A DNA stretch of 64,000 bases from an uncultured beta proteobacterium (GTDB lineage: Bacteria; Pseudomonadota; Gammaproteobacteria; Burkholderiales; Burkholderiaceae_C). The notes under the pieces were generated by a model. That model worked only from the letters and a program-made list of their open reading frames with translations, searched no databases and was not told the origin of the DNA. Location of the stretch: positions 21,280 through 85,279 of the forward strand of contig CAILZB010000081.1 of assembly GCA_903838565.1 (NCBI GenBank). The letters run 5' to 3'. This document shows, one piece after another, positions 36,544 through 45,375 of the stretch. Position 1 is the first letter of the stretch; every line of letters starts with the position of its first letter. Both the position numbers and the translations under genes were made by a program.

Positions 36544-37721
36544 GACAAGCCATACAGCAGCTCGAAGAATCGAAGATCCGCGAAGTCGCCAACGCCGGCA
36601 TGGGGCGCGCCGACGTGCTCGCGTTCTGGTTTGGCGAGAGCGACGAGGTCACGCCCGATTTCATCCGTCAGGCCGCGATTGAATCGCTGCAGCGTGGCGA
36701 AACTTTCTACTCGCACAACCTGGGGCTGCCGGAATTGCGCGAGGCGATTGCCAGCTACATGAGCGCGCTGCATGGCCCGATCGCGAGCGACCGCCTGGCC
36801 GTGACCAGCGGCGGCGTGAACGCGCTGATGGTGGCGATGCAGGCACTGTTGGACGCAGGCGACGAAGTGGTGGTGGTCACGCCGGTATGGCCCAACCTCA
36901 CGGCCCAACCCGCGATCCTGGGCGCCAGGGTGGTCTGCGTGCCGCTGCAGCCGCAAACCTCAGGGCCGGATCAGGGCGCGTGGCGCCTGAATCTGGCGGC
37001 GCTGCTGGCGCGTGTCACGCGCGCCACCCGGCTGCTGGTGCTCAACGCGCCGAACAACCCCACGGGCTGGACGCTGACGCGCGCCGAGCAGCAAACCATT
37101 CTGCAGCACTGCCGAGTGACAGGCACCTGGATCCTGGCCGACGAGGTGTACGAACGCCTGTACTACGAACCCTCAGCGAACAGCTGCGCGCCGAGCTTTC
37201 TGGACATTGCCGACACCAGCGACAGGCTGGTGGTGGCGCACAGTTTTTCCAAGAGCTTCCTGATGACCGGTTGGCGCCTGGGCTGGCTCGTGATGCCCCC
37301 TGATCTGACGCCGCAGGTGGGCAAGCTGATCGAATTCAACACCTCCTGCGCCAGCGTCTTCACGCAGCGCGCCGGCATCGCAGCGCTGGCGCGCAGCGCC
37401 GAAGTCACACCCAGGGTGGTGGCCCATCTGAAGCTCTGTCGCGACACCCTGGTGCCGCTGTTGCGCGCCTTGCCGGGCGTGCAGGTCGCCAGTCCTGCGG
37501 GCGGCATGTACGCCTTTTTCAAGCTCGACGGCTTTGACGATTCCCTGACCACCGCCAAGCGCCTGGTGCTGGAGGCGGGCCTGGGCCTGGCGCCCGGCAA
37601 TGCGTTTGCGCCGCAGGCCCAGGGCTGGTTGCGCTGGTGCTTTGCCTCCCACGACCCTCAGCGGCTGGTGCAGGGCGTGGCGCGTTTGCAGGGCTGGCTG
37701 GAGCAGCGCGCGCCTGGCTGA
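36540..37721 (+). CDS. Class I/II PLP-dependent aminotransferase
   Basis: A 393-residue aspartate-aminotransferase-fold enzyme. It shows YSHNLGLPELREAIASYM, APNNPTGWTL, ILADEVYERLYYE and the PLP lysine in AHSFSKSFLMTGWRLGW, with the substrate-binding arginine near LRWCFAS. It probably transaminates an amino acid, but the substrate is not clear. Its start overlaps the hybrid kinase stop by 4 bases, so they are cotranscribed. An ATG at 36516 inside the kinase gene is a less likely start. Confidence 0.87.
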   Translation: MRQAIQQLEESKIREVANAGMGRADVLAFWFGESDEVTPDFIRQAAIESLQRGETFYSHNLGLPELREAIASYMSALHGPIASDRLAVTSGGVNALMVAMQALLDAGDEVVVVTPVWPNLTAQPAILGARVVCVPLQPQTSGPDQGAWRLNLAALLARVTRATRLLVLNAPNNPTGWTLTRAEQQTILQHCRVTGTWILADEVYERLYYEPSANSCAPSFLDIADTSDRLVVAHSFSKSFLMTGWRLGWLVMPPDLTPQVGKLIEFNTSCASVFTQRAGIAALARSAEVTPRVVAHLKLCRDTLVPLLRALPGVQVASPAGGMYAFFKLDGFDDSLTTAKRLVLEAGLGLAPGNAFAPQAQGWLRWCFASHDPQRLVQGVARLQGWLEQRAPG

Positions 37722-37746
37722 TGCATGACCTGCGCTATCCTTCGCC

Positions 37747-38142
37747 ATGGCCTCCAGCGACCCCGAATTTGCCCAGTACTGCTGCGAGCTGCTTGCCAGC
37801 GCAGGTCCGTGCCGGGCACGGCGCATGTTCGGCGGCTGGGGGATCTCGGTCGAGGACCTGTCCATCGCCATCCTGGCGGATCTGGGAGAGGGCGACACGC
37901 TGTGGCTCAAGGCCGATGAGGCGACGCGGGCCGAGTTTGAAGCTGCAGGGTGCAGGCGCTTCAGCTACCTGGCCAAGGGCCAGCCCAAGAGCATGAACTA
38001 CTACGCAGCCCCCTCTGACGCCATGGAGTCGCCCCCGTTGATGCGGCCCTGGGCCAGGCTGGCGCTGGAAGCGGCGCTGCGCTCACGCGCCGCCAAGCCC
38101 GTAAAGCGTCAAGCCGCCAAGCCCCGGAAATCAACGAACTAG
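37747..38142 (+). CDS. TfoX N-terminal domain protein
   Basis: A 131-residue protein with CRARRMFGGWGISVEDLSIAIL, LWLKADEATRAEFEAAG and SMNYYAAPSDAMESP. These match the TfoX-N domain of Sxy-related proteins. The C-terminal TfoX domain is absent and the tail is basic (about residues 112-131). Stand-alone TfoX-N proteins are common, and a role in competence is not established for them. Its stop overlaps the converging 5-FTHF cyclo-ligase gene by 4 bases. Confidence 0.82.
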   Translation: MASSDPEFAQYCCELLASAGPCRARRMFGGWGISVEDLSIAILADLGEGDTLWLKADEATRAEFEAAGCRRFSYLAKGQPKSMNYYAAPSDAMESPPLMRPWARLALEAALRSRAAKPVKRQAAKPRKSTN

Positions 38143-38753
38143 ATCGGCCAGACCGCGCCGTTGTCGTTCAGGATCGCGTCCAGCGCCACGTCGTGCGGCT
38201 CGGCCTCAAGATCATCGACGAAACCCTGGGCGTAGCCCAGTCCCACGGTCACCGGTTTGGGTTGCAGCGTGGCCAGCGTGCGGTCATAAAAGCCGCCACC
38301 GTAGCCCAGGCGATAGCCACCCGCGCCGTAGCCCACGCACGGGACGAACAGCAGCGTGGGCACCACGACCTCGGTGTCCTTGGGCTTGGGGATGCCATAG
38401 GCGTCCTCCTCCATCGGGCAGCCGGGATACCAGGCGTGAAACACCAGCGTCTTGTGCACCTTGTCCACCACCGGCAAGCCGATGCGGCGCAGCTTGGGGC
38501 CGTCCAGCAGTTCGCCGTCCTCCTTCCAGCGGTGCAAGGCCGGCAGCGGATCAAACTCGCCCTTGATCGGCCAGTAGGCGCCGATCACCGTATCGGTGCG
38601 CCCCACGAGCCAGATGCGCATGACCTGCTGCAAAGAGGCGGCGCGCTGTAAGCGGTCGGGCAGGTTCAGGCGTTGTTCTATCAATGCCTGACGCAGCGCC
38701 TTCTTGTCGCGCGCCTTTTGCGCCGCTGCGCCTTTTCCATCGGATGTGTCCAT
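38139..38753 (-). CDS. 5-formyltetrahydrofolate cyclo-ligase
   Basis: A 204-residue enzyme converting 5-formyl-THF and ATP to 5,10-methenyl-THF. The N-terminal basic helix is followed by VIGAYWPIKGEFDPLPAL, HAWYPGCPM, VVVPTLLFVPCVGYGAGGYR and the phosphate-binding GYGGGFYDRTLA. The frame runs open far upstream, antisense to the transglycosylase, but the ATG at 38753 fits the family. Only 9 bases separate it from the divergent start at 38763. Confidence 0.92.
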   Translation of the reverse strand: MDTSDGKGAAAQKARDKKALRQALIEQRLNLPDRLQRAASLQQVMRIWLVGRTDTVIGAYWPIKGEFDPLPALHRWKEDGELLDGPKLRRIGLPVVDKVHKTLVFHAWYPGCPMEEDAYGIPKPKDTEVVVPTLLFVPCVGYGAGGYRLGYGGGFYDRTLATLQPKPVTVGLGYAQGFVDDLEAEPHDVALDAILNDNGAVWPI

Positions 38754-38762
38754 AATCCCCTC

Positions 38763-40784
38763 ATGCAATTGCCAACCATTCTGACACTGATTTTCAGCTT
38801 TGCCCTGGGGCTGTTGCCGCAAGCTGCCTCGGCGCAGGCGGCGCTTGACGTGCGTGTGGCGGCGCCGGGCGACGATCTGGTGCTGCAAATGCGCGCAGCT
38901 TTCGTCAAAAACGACCGCAAGCCGCTCGCCGCGCTGCTGCCCCAGGTGCAGGGCCACGCGCTGGAGCACTGGGCAGCGTACTGGGAACTCAAGGCCCGGC
39001 TGGAAGACGCGCCGACGCAGGAAATCCAGGACTTCCTGCGCCGCTACGCCGGCAGCTACCAGGAAGACCGGCTGCGCGCCGACTGGCTCACGCTGTTGGG
39101 ACAGCGCAAGGACTGGGCCACATTTTCTGCGCAATACCCCAGCTACCGCATGGGCGACGACCGGGAGCTGCGCTGCTATGCGGCGCTGATCGCCCACACG
39201 CAAACCGGCGCCGACACTTCGGAGGAAGTGCGGCGCAACTGGTACGCGCTGCGCGAAGCCGACCAGGGCTGCACTCAAGCCGCCGCCGCGCTGTTTGCCA
39301 GCAAGAAGATGAGCGCACTCGACGTTTGGCGCAAGGCGCGCATGGCGATGGAGGCGAACCGGCCGCAGGCGGCGCGCGCAGCGGTCGAGATCGTCGCGCC
39401 CGAGGTTGCGAAATCGGTCGTCGAAATCAACGCCAACCCCCTGAAATTCCTGCGCGCGCATTCGACGGCGCCGGGCCAGGTGCGCAAGGAACTGGTGCTG
39501 CTGGCGATCATCAAGATGGCCACGAACGACGCCGACGCCACGTTCCCGGTCCTCGAGAACAAGTGGTCGGTGCAGCTCTCGCCGGAAGAGCGCAACTGGG
39601 CCTGGGGCGTGATCGGGAAACAGGCCGCGATGCGCCTGAGCAACGACGCGCTCGACTACTTCTCCCGCGCCAAGTCGGACGCCGATCTGAACGACGAGAT
39701 GCTGGCCTGGAAGGCGCGTGCCGCGCTGCGCGCCGGCAGGGAACCCAAGTGGCCGGTGCTGCTGGCGGCGATCAACGCCATGAGCGAAGAAGCGCGCAAG
39801 GACAGCACCTGGGTTTACTGGAAGGCGCTCGCGCTCAAGGCCAAGGGCGGCGCCGAACAGGCACAGGTGAATGCGCTGCTGGAATCGATCGCGTCTGTGC
39901 GCGGCTTCTACGAGCAGCTGGCGCTGGAGGAACTGGGACGCAAGGTCAGCGTTCCGCCGCGCCCGGCACCGCTGACGGCAGCTGAACTCGACACCGCGCG
40001 CCTGAATCCTGGTTTGAACCGCGCCCTCATCGCCATTGCGCTGGGCCTGCGCAGCGAAGGCGTGCGCGAGTGGAACTACAGCAGCAATCTGAGCAATCCG
40101 CGCGGCGCGGCCGGCGCCATGAACGAGCGCGAGCTGCTCGCCGCCGCCGACTTGGCCTGCCAGTACCAGGTGTGGGACCGCTGCATCAACACCAGCGAAC
40201 GCACGCGCAGCGAAATCGATTTTGCGCAGCGCTTCCCCATGCCATACAAGGACGCGGTACTCAAGCGCAGCGGAGAGATCGGCCTGGACCCGGCGTTTGT
40301 CTACGGCCTGATCCGTCAGGAGTCGCGCTTCGTGATGGACGCGCGCTCGGGCGTGGGTGCGTCGGGTCTGATGCAGGTGATGCCGCCCACGGCGCGCTGG
40401 ACCGCGCGCAAGATCGGCCTGGTCGACTTCAAGCCGCACCAGATCAGCGACCGCGACACGAATATCGCCATCGGCACCGGTTACCTCAAGCTGGTGCTGG
40501 ACAGTTTTTCCGGCTCCATGCCGCTGGCCGCTGCCGCCTACAACGCCGGCCCGAGCCGACCGCGCAACTGGCGCGGGCAAAGCGGCGCGCCGGTGATCGA
40601 TGCGGCCGCCTGGGCCGAGAACATCCCGTTCGCCGAGACCCGTGACTACGTGAAGAAAGTGCTCTCCAACAGCACCAGCTACGCCGCGCTGATCAGCGGC
40701 CAACCGCAATCGCTGAAGGCTCGCCTTGGTCAGGTCGGTCCGCGCGACGCCGGCGCCATCGAAGCCATTCTGGATCTGCCCTGA
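38763..40784 (+). CDS. slt: Soluble lytic murein transglycosylase
   Basis: A 673-residue periplasmic enzyme. A signal peptide (residues 1-23, ending AASAQ) is followed by a long alpha-helical superhelical (U/L-domain) region of about 480 residues, then the catalytic SLT domain. The catalytic glutamate is in GLIRQESRFVMDARSGVG, followed by ASGLMQVMPPTARW and AAYNAGPSRPRNW. It cleaves peptidoglycan between MurNAc and GlcNAc, forming 1,6-anhydro-MurNAc. AmpD, encoded at 58298, processes such products. Confidence 0.94.
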   Translation: MQLPTILTLIFSFALGLLPQAASAQAALDVRVAAPGDDLVLQMRAAFVKNDRKPLAALLPQVQGHALEHWAAYWELKARLEDAPTQEIQDFLRRYAGSYQEDRLRADWLTLLGQRKDWATFSAQYPSYRMGDDRELRCYAALIAHTQTGADTSEEVRRNWYALREADQGCTQAAAALFASKKMSALDVWRKARMAMEANRPQAARAAVEIVAPEVAKSVVEINANPLKFLRAHSTAPGQVRKELVLLAIIKMATNDADATFPVLENKWSVQLSPEERNWAWGVIGKQAAMRLSNDALDYFSRAKSDADLNDEMLAWKARAALRAGREPKWPVLLAAINAMSEEARKDSTWVYWKALALKAKGGAEQAQVNALLESIASVRGFYEQLALEELGRKVSVPPRPAPLTAAELDTARLNPGLNRALIAIALGLRSEGVREWNYSSNLSNPRGAAGAMNERELLAAADLACQYQVWDRCINTSERTRSEIDFAQRFPMPYKDAVLKRSGEIGLDPAFVYGLIRQESRFVMDARSGVGASGLMQVMPPTARWTARKIGLVDFKPHQISDRDTNIAIGTGYLKLVLDSFSGSMPLAAAAYNAGPSRPRNWRGQSGAPVIDAAAWAENIPFAETRDYVKKVLSNSTSYAALISGQPQSLKARLGQVGPRDAGAIEAILDLP

Positions 40785-40815
40785 TCCCTTTGCCCAAGCC
40801 ATTCTGGAAATCAGC

Positions 40816-41511
40816 ATGCTCAAACTCTACATCGGCAACAAGAATTATTCGTCCTGGTCCATGCGCCCCTGGGTGCTGCTCAAGCAGTCCGGCATCCCGT
40901 TTGAAGAAGTCATGGCGCGCTTTGACTCGTTCGCCCCGGGCTCGCAGTTCAAGCAGCTGGTCGCGCCGGTGAACCCCGTGGGCAAGGTGCCGGCGCTCGT
41001 GGACAGCTCGATCGCGGGCGGACTCGCGGTGTGGGACACGCTGGCCATCGCCGAATATCTGGCAGAAAAATTCCCCGAGAAACAGCTCTGGCCAAGCGAC
41101 GTGGCAGCGCGCGCCAGAGCGCGCAGCGTCTGCGCCGAAATGCACTCAGGCTTTGCCGCGCTGCGCTCCCACTGCGGCATGAACATCGAGGCCTCGCTGC
41201 CGCAGATCGGCCAGCTGGTGTGGCGCGACCAGAGCGCCGTGCGCGCCGACGTGGAGCGCATCGTTGCGATGTGGAGCGAACTGCTCCAGATCCATGGCGG
41301 CCCCATGCTGTTCGGCGACTTCAGTATCGCCGACGCCTATTTCGCGCCCGTCGTCACGCGCCTGAAGACCTATGCCCTGCCCGTTCCCACGCTCATCGGC
41401 GACTACGTGGACCGGGTCCTGGCGCTCAGCGGCGTGCAGGCCTGGATCGCCGACGCGTTGGCGGAAAAGGACTTCGTGGTCTTTGATGAGCCCTACCGCC
41501 TGCAGCGCTAG
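40816..41511 (+). CDS. Glutathione S-transferase family protein
   Basis: A 231-residue cytosolic protein. The N-terminal thioredoxin-fold domain has LYIGNKNYSSWSMRPWVLLK and the cis-proline block NPVGKVPALVD; the C-terminal helical domain has GDFSIADAYFAPVVTRL. The serine in NYSSWS is the likely glutathione-contacting residue. The substrate is unknown. It lies 31 bases after slt and 34 bases before cca on the same strand. Confidence 0.88.
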   Translation: MLKLYIGNKNYSSWSMRPWVLLKQSGIPFEEVMARFDSFAPGSQFKQLVAPVNPVGKVPALVDSSIAGGLAVWDTLAIAEYLAEKFPEKQLWPSDVAARARARSVCAEMHSGFAALRSHCGMNIEASLPQIGQLVWRDQSAVRADVERIVAMWSELLQIHGGPMLFGDFSIADAYFAPVVTRLKTYALPVPTLIGDYVDRVLALSGVQAWIADALAEKDFVVFDEPYRLQR

Positions 41512-41545
41512 CCCGCGCGGCCACGCACGCCGCCAGGCCGAAGGC

Positions 41546-42805
41546 ATGGACATCTACATGGTCGGTGGTGCGGTGCGGGATCATCTGCTGGGCCTGCCGA
41601 TGAAAGACCGCGATTGGGTCGTCGTCGGCGCCACGCCCGAGCAGATGGTGGCCCAGGGATTCATCCCGGTGGGACGCGATTTTCCGGTGTTCCTGCACCC
41701 TGCATCCAAGGAAGAGTACGCGCTGGCGCGCACCGAGCGCAAAACCGCGCGCGGCTACCGCGGCTTTGCCGTGCACTGCGCGCCCGACGTGACGCTGGAG
41801 CAGGACCTGGCGCGACGCGACTTGACGATCAACGCCATCGCCATCGGCGCGCACCTCATTCCCCACGACGGTATTTTCGAGGTGGAACTGGACCAGCTGG
41901 TGGACCCATACCAGGGGCAGCGCGACCTGGCGGACAAGGTGTTGCGGCACGTGACCGACGCCTTTCGCGAAGACCCGGTGCGCATCCTGCGCGTCGCGCG
42001 CTTCAGTGCGCGCTTCACCGACTTCCATGTGGCACCCGAGACCCTGCAGCTGATGCGCGACATGGTGGCGCACGGCGAGGTCGACCACCTGGTGGCAGAG
42101 CGCGTGTGGCAGGAACTGGCGCGCGGCCTGATGGAAAAGCAGCCGTCTCGCATGTTCGAACTGCTGCGTGAATGCGGCGCGCTGGTTCGCCTGCTGCCTG
42201 AAGTGGATCGCCTTTGGGGTGTGCCGCAGCGCGCCGACTACCACCCCGAAATCGACACTGGCGTGCACCTGATGATGGTGCTGGAAGCCGCCGCACGGAT
42301 GCACGCGCCTCTGGCGGTGCGTTTGGCCTGTTTGACGCACGACCTGGGCAAGGGAACCACTCCGGCCGACGTGCTGCCCCGACATATCGGACATGAACAG
42401 CGCAGTGCTCAACTATTGAAGGGCTTGTGTGTGCGGTTGCGGGTGCCCACCGACTGCCGCGAGCTGGCTGAGGTGGTGGCACGCGAACACAGCAACATCC
42501 ACCGCAGCGCGGGCCTGGACGCCACAGCCGTGATGCGACTGCTGGAGCGCTGCGATGCGGTGCGCCAGCCCCAGCGCTTCGCACTGGCGTTATTGGCCTG
42601 CGAATGCGATGCGCGCGGACGTCTGGGCAAGCAGGATGAACCGTATCCACAGCGTGAGCGACTGCAGACCTGCCTGGATGCGGCGCTGTCGGTGGCGACT
42701 GAACCCATCGCGCGGGCAGCGCAGTCTCGTGGTGCCACAGGCCCCGAGATCGGGACGCTTATCCACGCCGCCAGGGTCAGCGCGGTGCAGATGACCCTGG
42801 AGTGA
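41546..42805 (+). CDS. cca: CCA tRNA nucleotidyltransferase
   Basis: A 419-residue multifunctional enzyme that adds or repairs the CCA end of tRNAs. The nucleotidyltransferase head has YMVGGAVRDHLLGLPMKDRD and RRDLTINAIAI; the neck has EDPVRILRVARFSARF. An HD domain is present at about residues 230-330 (LACLTHDLGKGTT), giving the phosphatase/phosphodiesterase activity of the long bacterial form. The ATG at 41546 matches the conserved N-terminus. Confidence 0.94.
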   Translation: MDIYMVGGAVRDHLLGLPMKDRDWVVVGATPEQMVAQGFIPVGRDFPVFLHPASKEEYALARTERKTARGYRGFAVHCAPDVTLEQDLARRDLTINAIAIGAHLIPHDGIFEVELDQLVDPYQGQRDLADKVLRHVTDAFREDPVRILRVARFSARFTDFHVAPETLQLMRDMVAHGEVDHLVAERVWQELARGLMEKQPSRMFELLRECGALVRLLPEVDRLWGVPQRADYHPEIDTGVHLMMVLEAAARMHAPLAVRLACLTHDLGKGTTPADVLPRHIGHEQRSAQLLKGLCVRLRVPTDCRELAEVVAREHSNIHRSAGLDATAVMRLLERCDAVRQPQRFALALLACECDARGRLGKQDEPYPQRERLQTCLDAALSVATEPIARAAQSRGATGPEIGTLIHAARVSAVQMTLE

Positions 42806-42806
42806 C

Positions 42807-42841
42807 TCCCTCGCCCGCTTGCGGGAGAGGGTTGGGGTGAG
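42807..42841. terminator. GC-rich hairpin between cca and trxC
   Basis: Arms of a CCCTCGCCCGC / GCGGGAGAGGG type pair around TT in the 39-bp gap between the two convergent stops. There is no clear T-run. It resembles a widespread intergenic hairpin repeat and may terminate both genes. Confidence 0.5.
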
Positions 42842-42844
42842 GGC

Positions 42845-43288
42845 TCAAACCAATTTCGACTGCACCCAGCGCACGATGTCGGCCGCACCCATGGCGCCAG
42901 CCTGGCGCGCAATTTCGCGACCGCCCTGGAACAGCGCCAGCGTGGGAATGCTGCGAATGTTGTAGCGCGCGCCCAGGTTCTGCTCGCTTTCGGTATCAAC
43001 CTTGACCACGCGCACGCGGGGCTCGAGTTGTGCCGCGACCTGCTCGTAGGCCGGGGCCATCTGGCGGCAGGGGCCACACCAGGGCGCCCAGAAATCCACC
43101 AGCACGGGGATCTGGTTGCGTCCGATATGCTTGTCAAACGCCTGCTCGTTCAGCGCCACCGGATGCCCGGAAAACAAGGGACGGTGGCAGTTGCCGCAGT
43201 CGGGCGCACTGGCCATGTCGGTCTGCGCGACGCGATTCGTGGTGTGGCAATGCGGGCAAACAATATGCAAAGGCGTGGTGGCATTCAT
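42845..43288 (-). CDS. trxC: Thioredoxin 2
   Basis: A 147-residue thioredoxin with an N-terminal zinc ribbon made of two CxxC pairs (CPHC at residues 11-14 and CGNC near 31-34). The active site is FWAPWCGPCRQM and the cis-proline is in SIPTLALF. It reduces cytosolic disulfides and is often induced by oxidative stress. Confidence 0.95.
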   Translation of the reverse strand: MNATTPLHIVCPHCHTTNRVAQTDMASAPDCGNCHRPLFSGHPVALNEQAFDKHIGRNQIPVLVDFWAPWCGPCRQMAPAYEQVAAQLEPRVRVVKVDTESEQNLGARYNIRSIPTLALFQGGREIARQAGAMGAADIVRWVQSKLV

Positions 43289-43381
43289 GGCAAACCTTAT
43301 CCGGGCGACGCGCCCAACTCTTTTGAGTTTGGGCTGACGCGGTCGGCTTCAAGCCCTCAGTTCAAGCGCGCCGCGCTGAAA

Positions 43382-44515
43382 TCACAGCGTGTGCGTGCGA
43401 TCGCCCTGCGCGAAACCCAGCGCGTCCCAGGGCTGGCCCACGTACAGGCCCAGCACCTTGAACAGTTCACCCATCTCGTGTTCGGTCACCAGCTTCAAGG
43501 CCATGGAGCGCTCGGGCAGAGTGGCGGACTCCATCGCATTGAGCAGGCCGCAGTTCATCAGAAAGCGCGCCTGCGTGCAGTAGCCCAGCGTCCCCACGGA
43601 CTTGGCGTCGGGCGATGGATTCGCAGCCAGGAAATCATCCCCCGCCTGCTGCGCTGTCAGCGCCATGGCGGTGAAATTGACATGCGCCGTGATGTCCTTG
43701 AGCCCCACATCGGCCAGCGGGTCGTCGTCGGACTGATGGGCGCGGTGGCACATCACCGTGCCCATGTGGCGCTGCGGGTGGTAGTACTCGGCTTGCGGAA
43801 ATCCGTAATCGATGAAGAACGCGGCGCCGCCCTTGTCGCTTGCCATGAGTCGCTCCACCAGCGTGCGCATGAAGCCTTGCGCTTGCGGATGGATTTCGGT
43901 GAGGTAATCATGCTCCCCGGCAATCCCGTCGGGTGGCCGAAGCTCTGTGGGTCGGTCCTGCCAGATGAAGCCACCGTCCGCGCCGCAAACGACGCCGCGC
44001 TCATGCCAACACCCCTTTACCCGCGCAAGCAGCTTGACCGGCATCGCGTCGAGCAACTCGTTGCCCAGCACGACACCCTGCATGGCGTCAGGCAGTGCGT
44101 TGACCCAACGCACTTTGTGCGCCCAGGGCAGCAGGCGCTGTTGCTGGCGTTCGCGCAGCGTGGCCGAGAGTTCGACGATGGTGTAGCGCTGCACCGAGTC
44201 GCCAAGTGCGTCAAGCAGCTGCTGCGCCAGCGCGCCCGAGCCCGCGCCGAACTCCCACACCTCGTCCGTCTGGGTCACCTGCAGGGCCTGCGCCAGCTGC
44301 ACCGCCACGGCGCGTCCGAACAGCGGGGTCATCTCGGGCGCGGTCACGAAGTCGCTGCCGCTGGAGGGCATGTGGCCGAATTTGCGTGAATCATTGGCGT
44401 AATAGCCCAGGCCCGGCGTGTACAGCGCCAGTTCCATGAAACGGTCAAAACCCAGCCAACCGCCTGCGCGCTGGATCGCCAGCGACAACTCTTCACCCAG
44501 TAAACTACTTGACAT
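43382..44515 (-). CDS. SAM-dependent methyltransferase, MidA/NDUFAF7-like (COG1565 type)
   Basis: A 377-residue protein. It starts with GGWLGFDRFMELALYTPGLGYY, then SDFVTAPEMTPLFG, the SAM-binding VWEFGAGSGALAQQLL, GNELLDAMPV and FFIDYGFPQAEYYHP. These blocks define the MidA family, whose mitochondrial member methylates an arginine of complex I subunit NDUFS2. The bacterial substrate is unknown. The ATG at 44515 is preferred over 44548. It diverges from the unknown membrane protein at 44539. Confidence 0.87.
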   Translation of the reverse strand: MSSSLLGEELSLAIQRAGGWLGFDRFMELALYTPGLGYYANDSRKFGHMPSSGSDFVTAPEMTPLFGRAVAVQLAQALQVTQTDEVWEFGAGSGALAQQLLDALGDSVQRYTIVELSATLRERQQQRLLPWAHKVRWVNALPDAMQGVVLGNELLDAMPVKLLARVKGCWHERGVVCGADGGFIWQDRPTELRPPDGIAGEHDYLTEIHPQAQGFMRTLVERLMASDKGGAAFFIDYGFPQAEYYHPQRHMGTVMCHRAHQSDDDPLADVGLKDITAHVNFTAMALTAQQAGDDFLAANPSPDAKSVGTLGYCTQARFLMNCGLLNAMESATLPERSMALKLVTEHEMGELFKVLGLYVGQPWDALGFAQGDRTHTL

Positions 44516-44538
44516 TGAATAAGCCCAATGGAGACGCC

Positions 44539-45372
44539 ATGGAAACACCCGCAGGTTCGAGCAGCGCGGGGCTCAGGGATCTGATTGTCACCCTGCCTAC
44601 GCGCAGCATTGTGGCGATGGTAACGCTAGCCGCCGTGGGCCTGGGCGGCGCGATCTGGCTGATTTTTTTCGGCCCCTCGGAAAGCGTGAAGACCGCCGCG
44701 GCGCATACCCTCGTCGTGCTGCTGCCCGCCGCCGGGGCCTTGATCGCCGCGGTCGGGGTTCGCCGCAACTCCACCGATCAGATCGACCATCTGGTGGAAG
44801 ACTTTCTTGGGACGATCGTGCTCAAACGGCTGGAAAAATGGTGTGCCACGAAGCCTGGCATCGGTGTTACGTTTCCATTCAAAAAGGTGGAGTTGATCGA
44901 ACCGGTGAACGGGCGTTCCTACGGGTTTTTTCGTCTGACGCGGCGCGACCACCAAGGCACGCAGGACGTCGGCATCAAGATGAACGTGTTCAATTTTGAG
45001 GTGCTGACCAAGTTCGACCTGGCGTTGAAGAGCGAGCAGCTCGCGGGCGAGTTCATGCGCAATCACCTGATCGACCACGAAACACTGTCCGAGGTCAGGG
45101 CGCACCCGATCCTGAGCCACTTCATGGGATCCTTGCAGGGATCGGTGGAAGAGGGCTACAACGTCCGGGTGACTTTCGATGAGCCGCGCACCACGCCCCA
45201 AGGGATCTTGGTCGGGGTGCATTTTTCGTTCCGGATGAAGCTCAAGGAAAACTTTCTCACTTCACCCTTTCTCAAACGGTATTTTTCCGAAGATGCCGCC
45301 ATCTTGGTGAACGTCATTTTCGGCGAACTGGATCGGTCCGGCATGAAGCCTGCGAACGTCCTGGCGGCATGA
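44539..45372 (+). CDS. Unknown protein with two N-terminal membrane segments
   Basis: A 277-residue protein I do not recognise. Two hydrophobic segments at about 22-45 (SIVAMVTLAAVGLGGAIWLI) and 52-75 anchor it. A soluble domain of about 200 residues follows, with alternating strands and helices, including YGFFRLTRRDHQGTQDVGIK and GILVGVHFSFRMKLKENFL. No catalytic motif is visible. Its stop is 3 bases before the TTG start of the FAD oxidoreductase, suggesting an operon. Confidence 0.75.
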   Translation: METPAGSSSAGLRDLIVTLPTRSIVAMVTLAAVGLGGAIWLIFFGPSESVKTAAAHTLVVLLPAAGALIAAVGVRRNSTDQIDHLVEDFLGTIVLKRLEKWCATKPGIGVTFPFKKVELIEPVNGRSYGFFRLTRRDHQGTQDVGIKMNVFNFEVLTKFDLALKSEQLAGEFMRNHLIDHETLSEVRAHPILSHFMGSLQGSVEEGYNVRVTFDEPRTTPQGILVGVHFSFRMKLKENFLTSPFLKRYFSEDAAILVNVIFGELDRSGMKPANVLAA

Positions 45373-45375
45373 ACC

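Noticed and set aside
38139..40823. An 894-codon minus-strand frame that includes the cyclo-ligase
   Set aside because: Only the last 204 residues match a family. The rest is antisense to the lytic transglycosylase and is not translated from a credible start.
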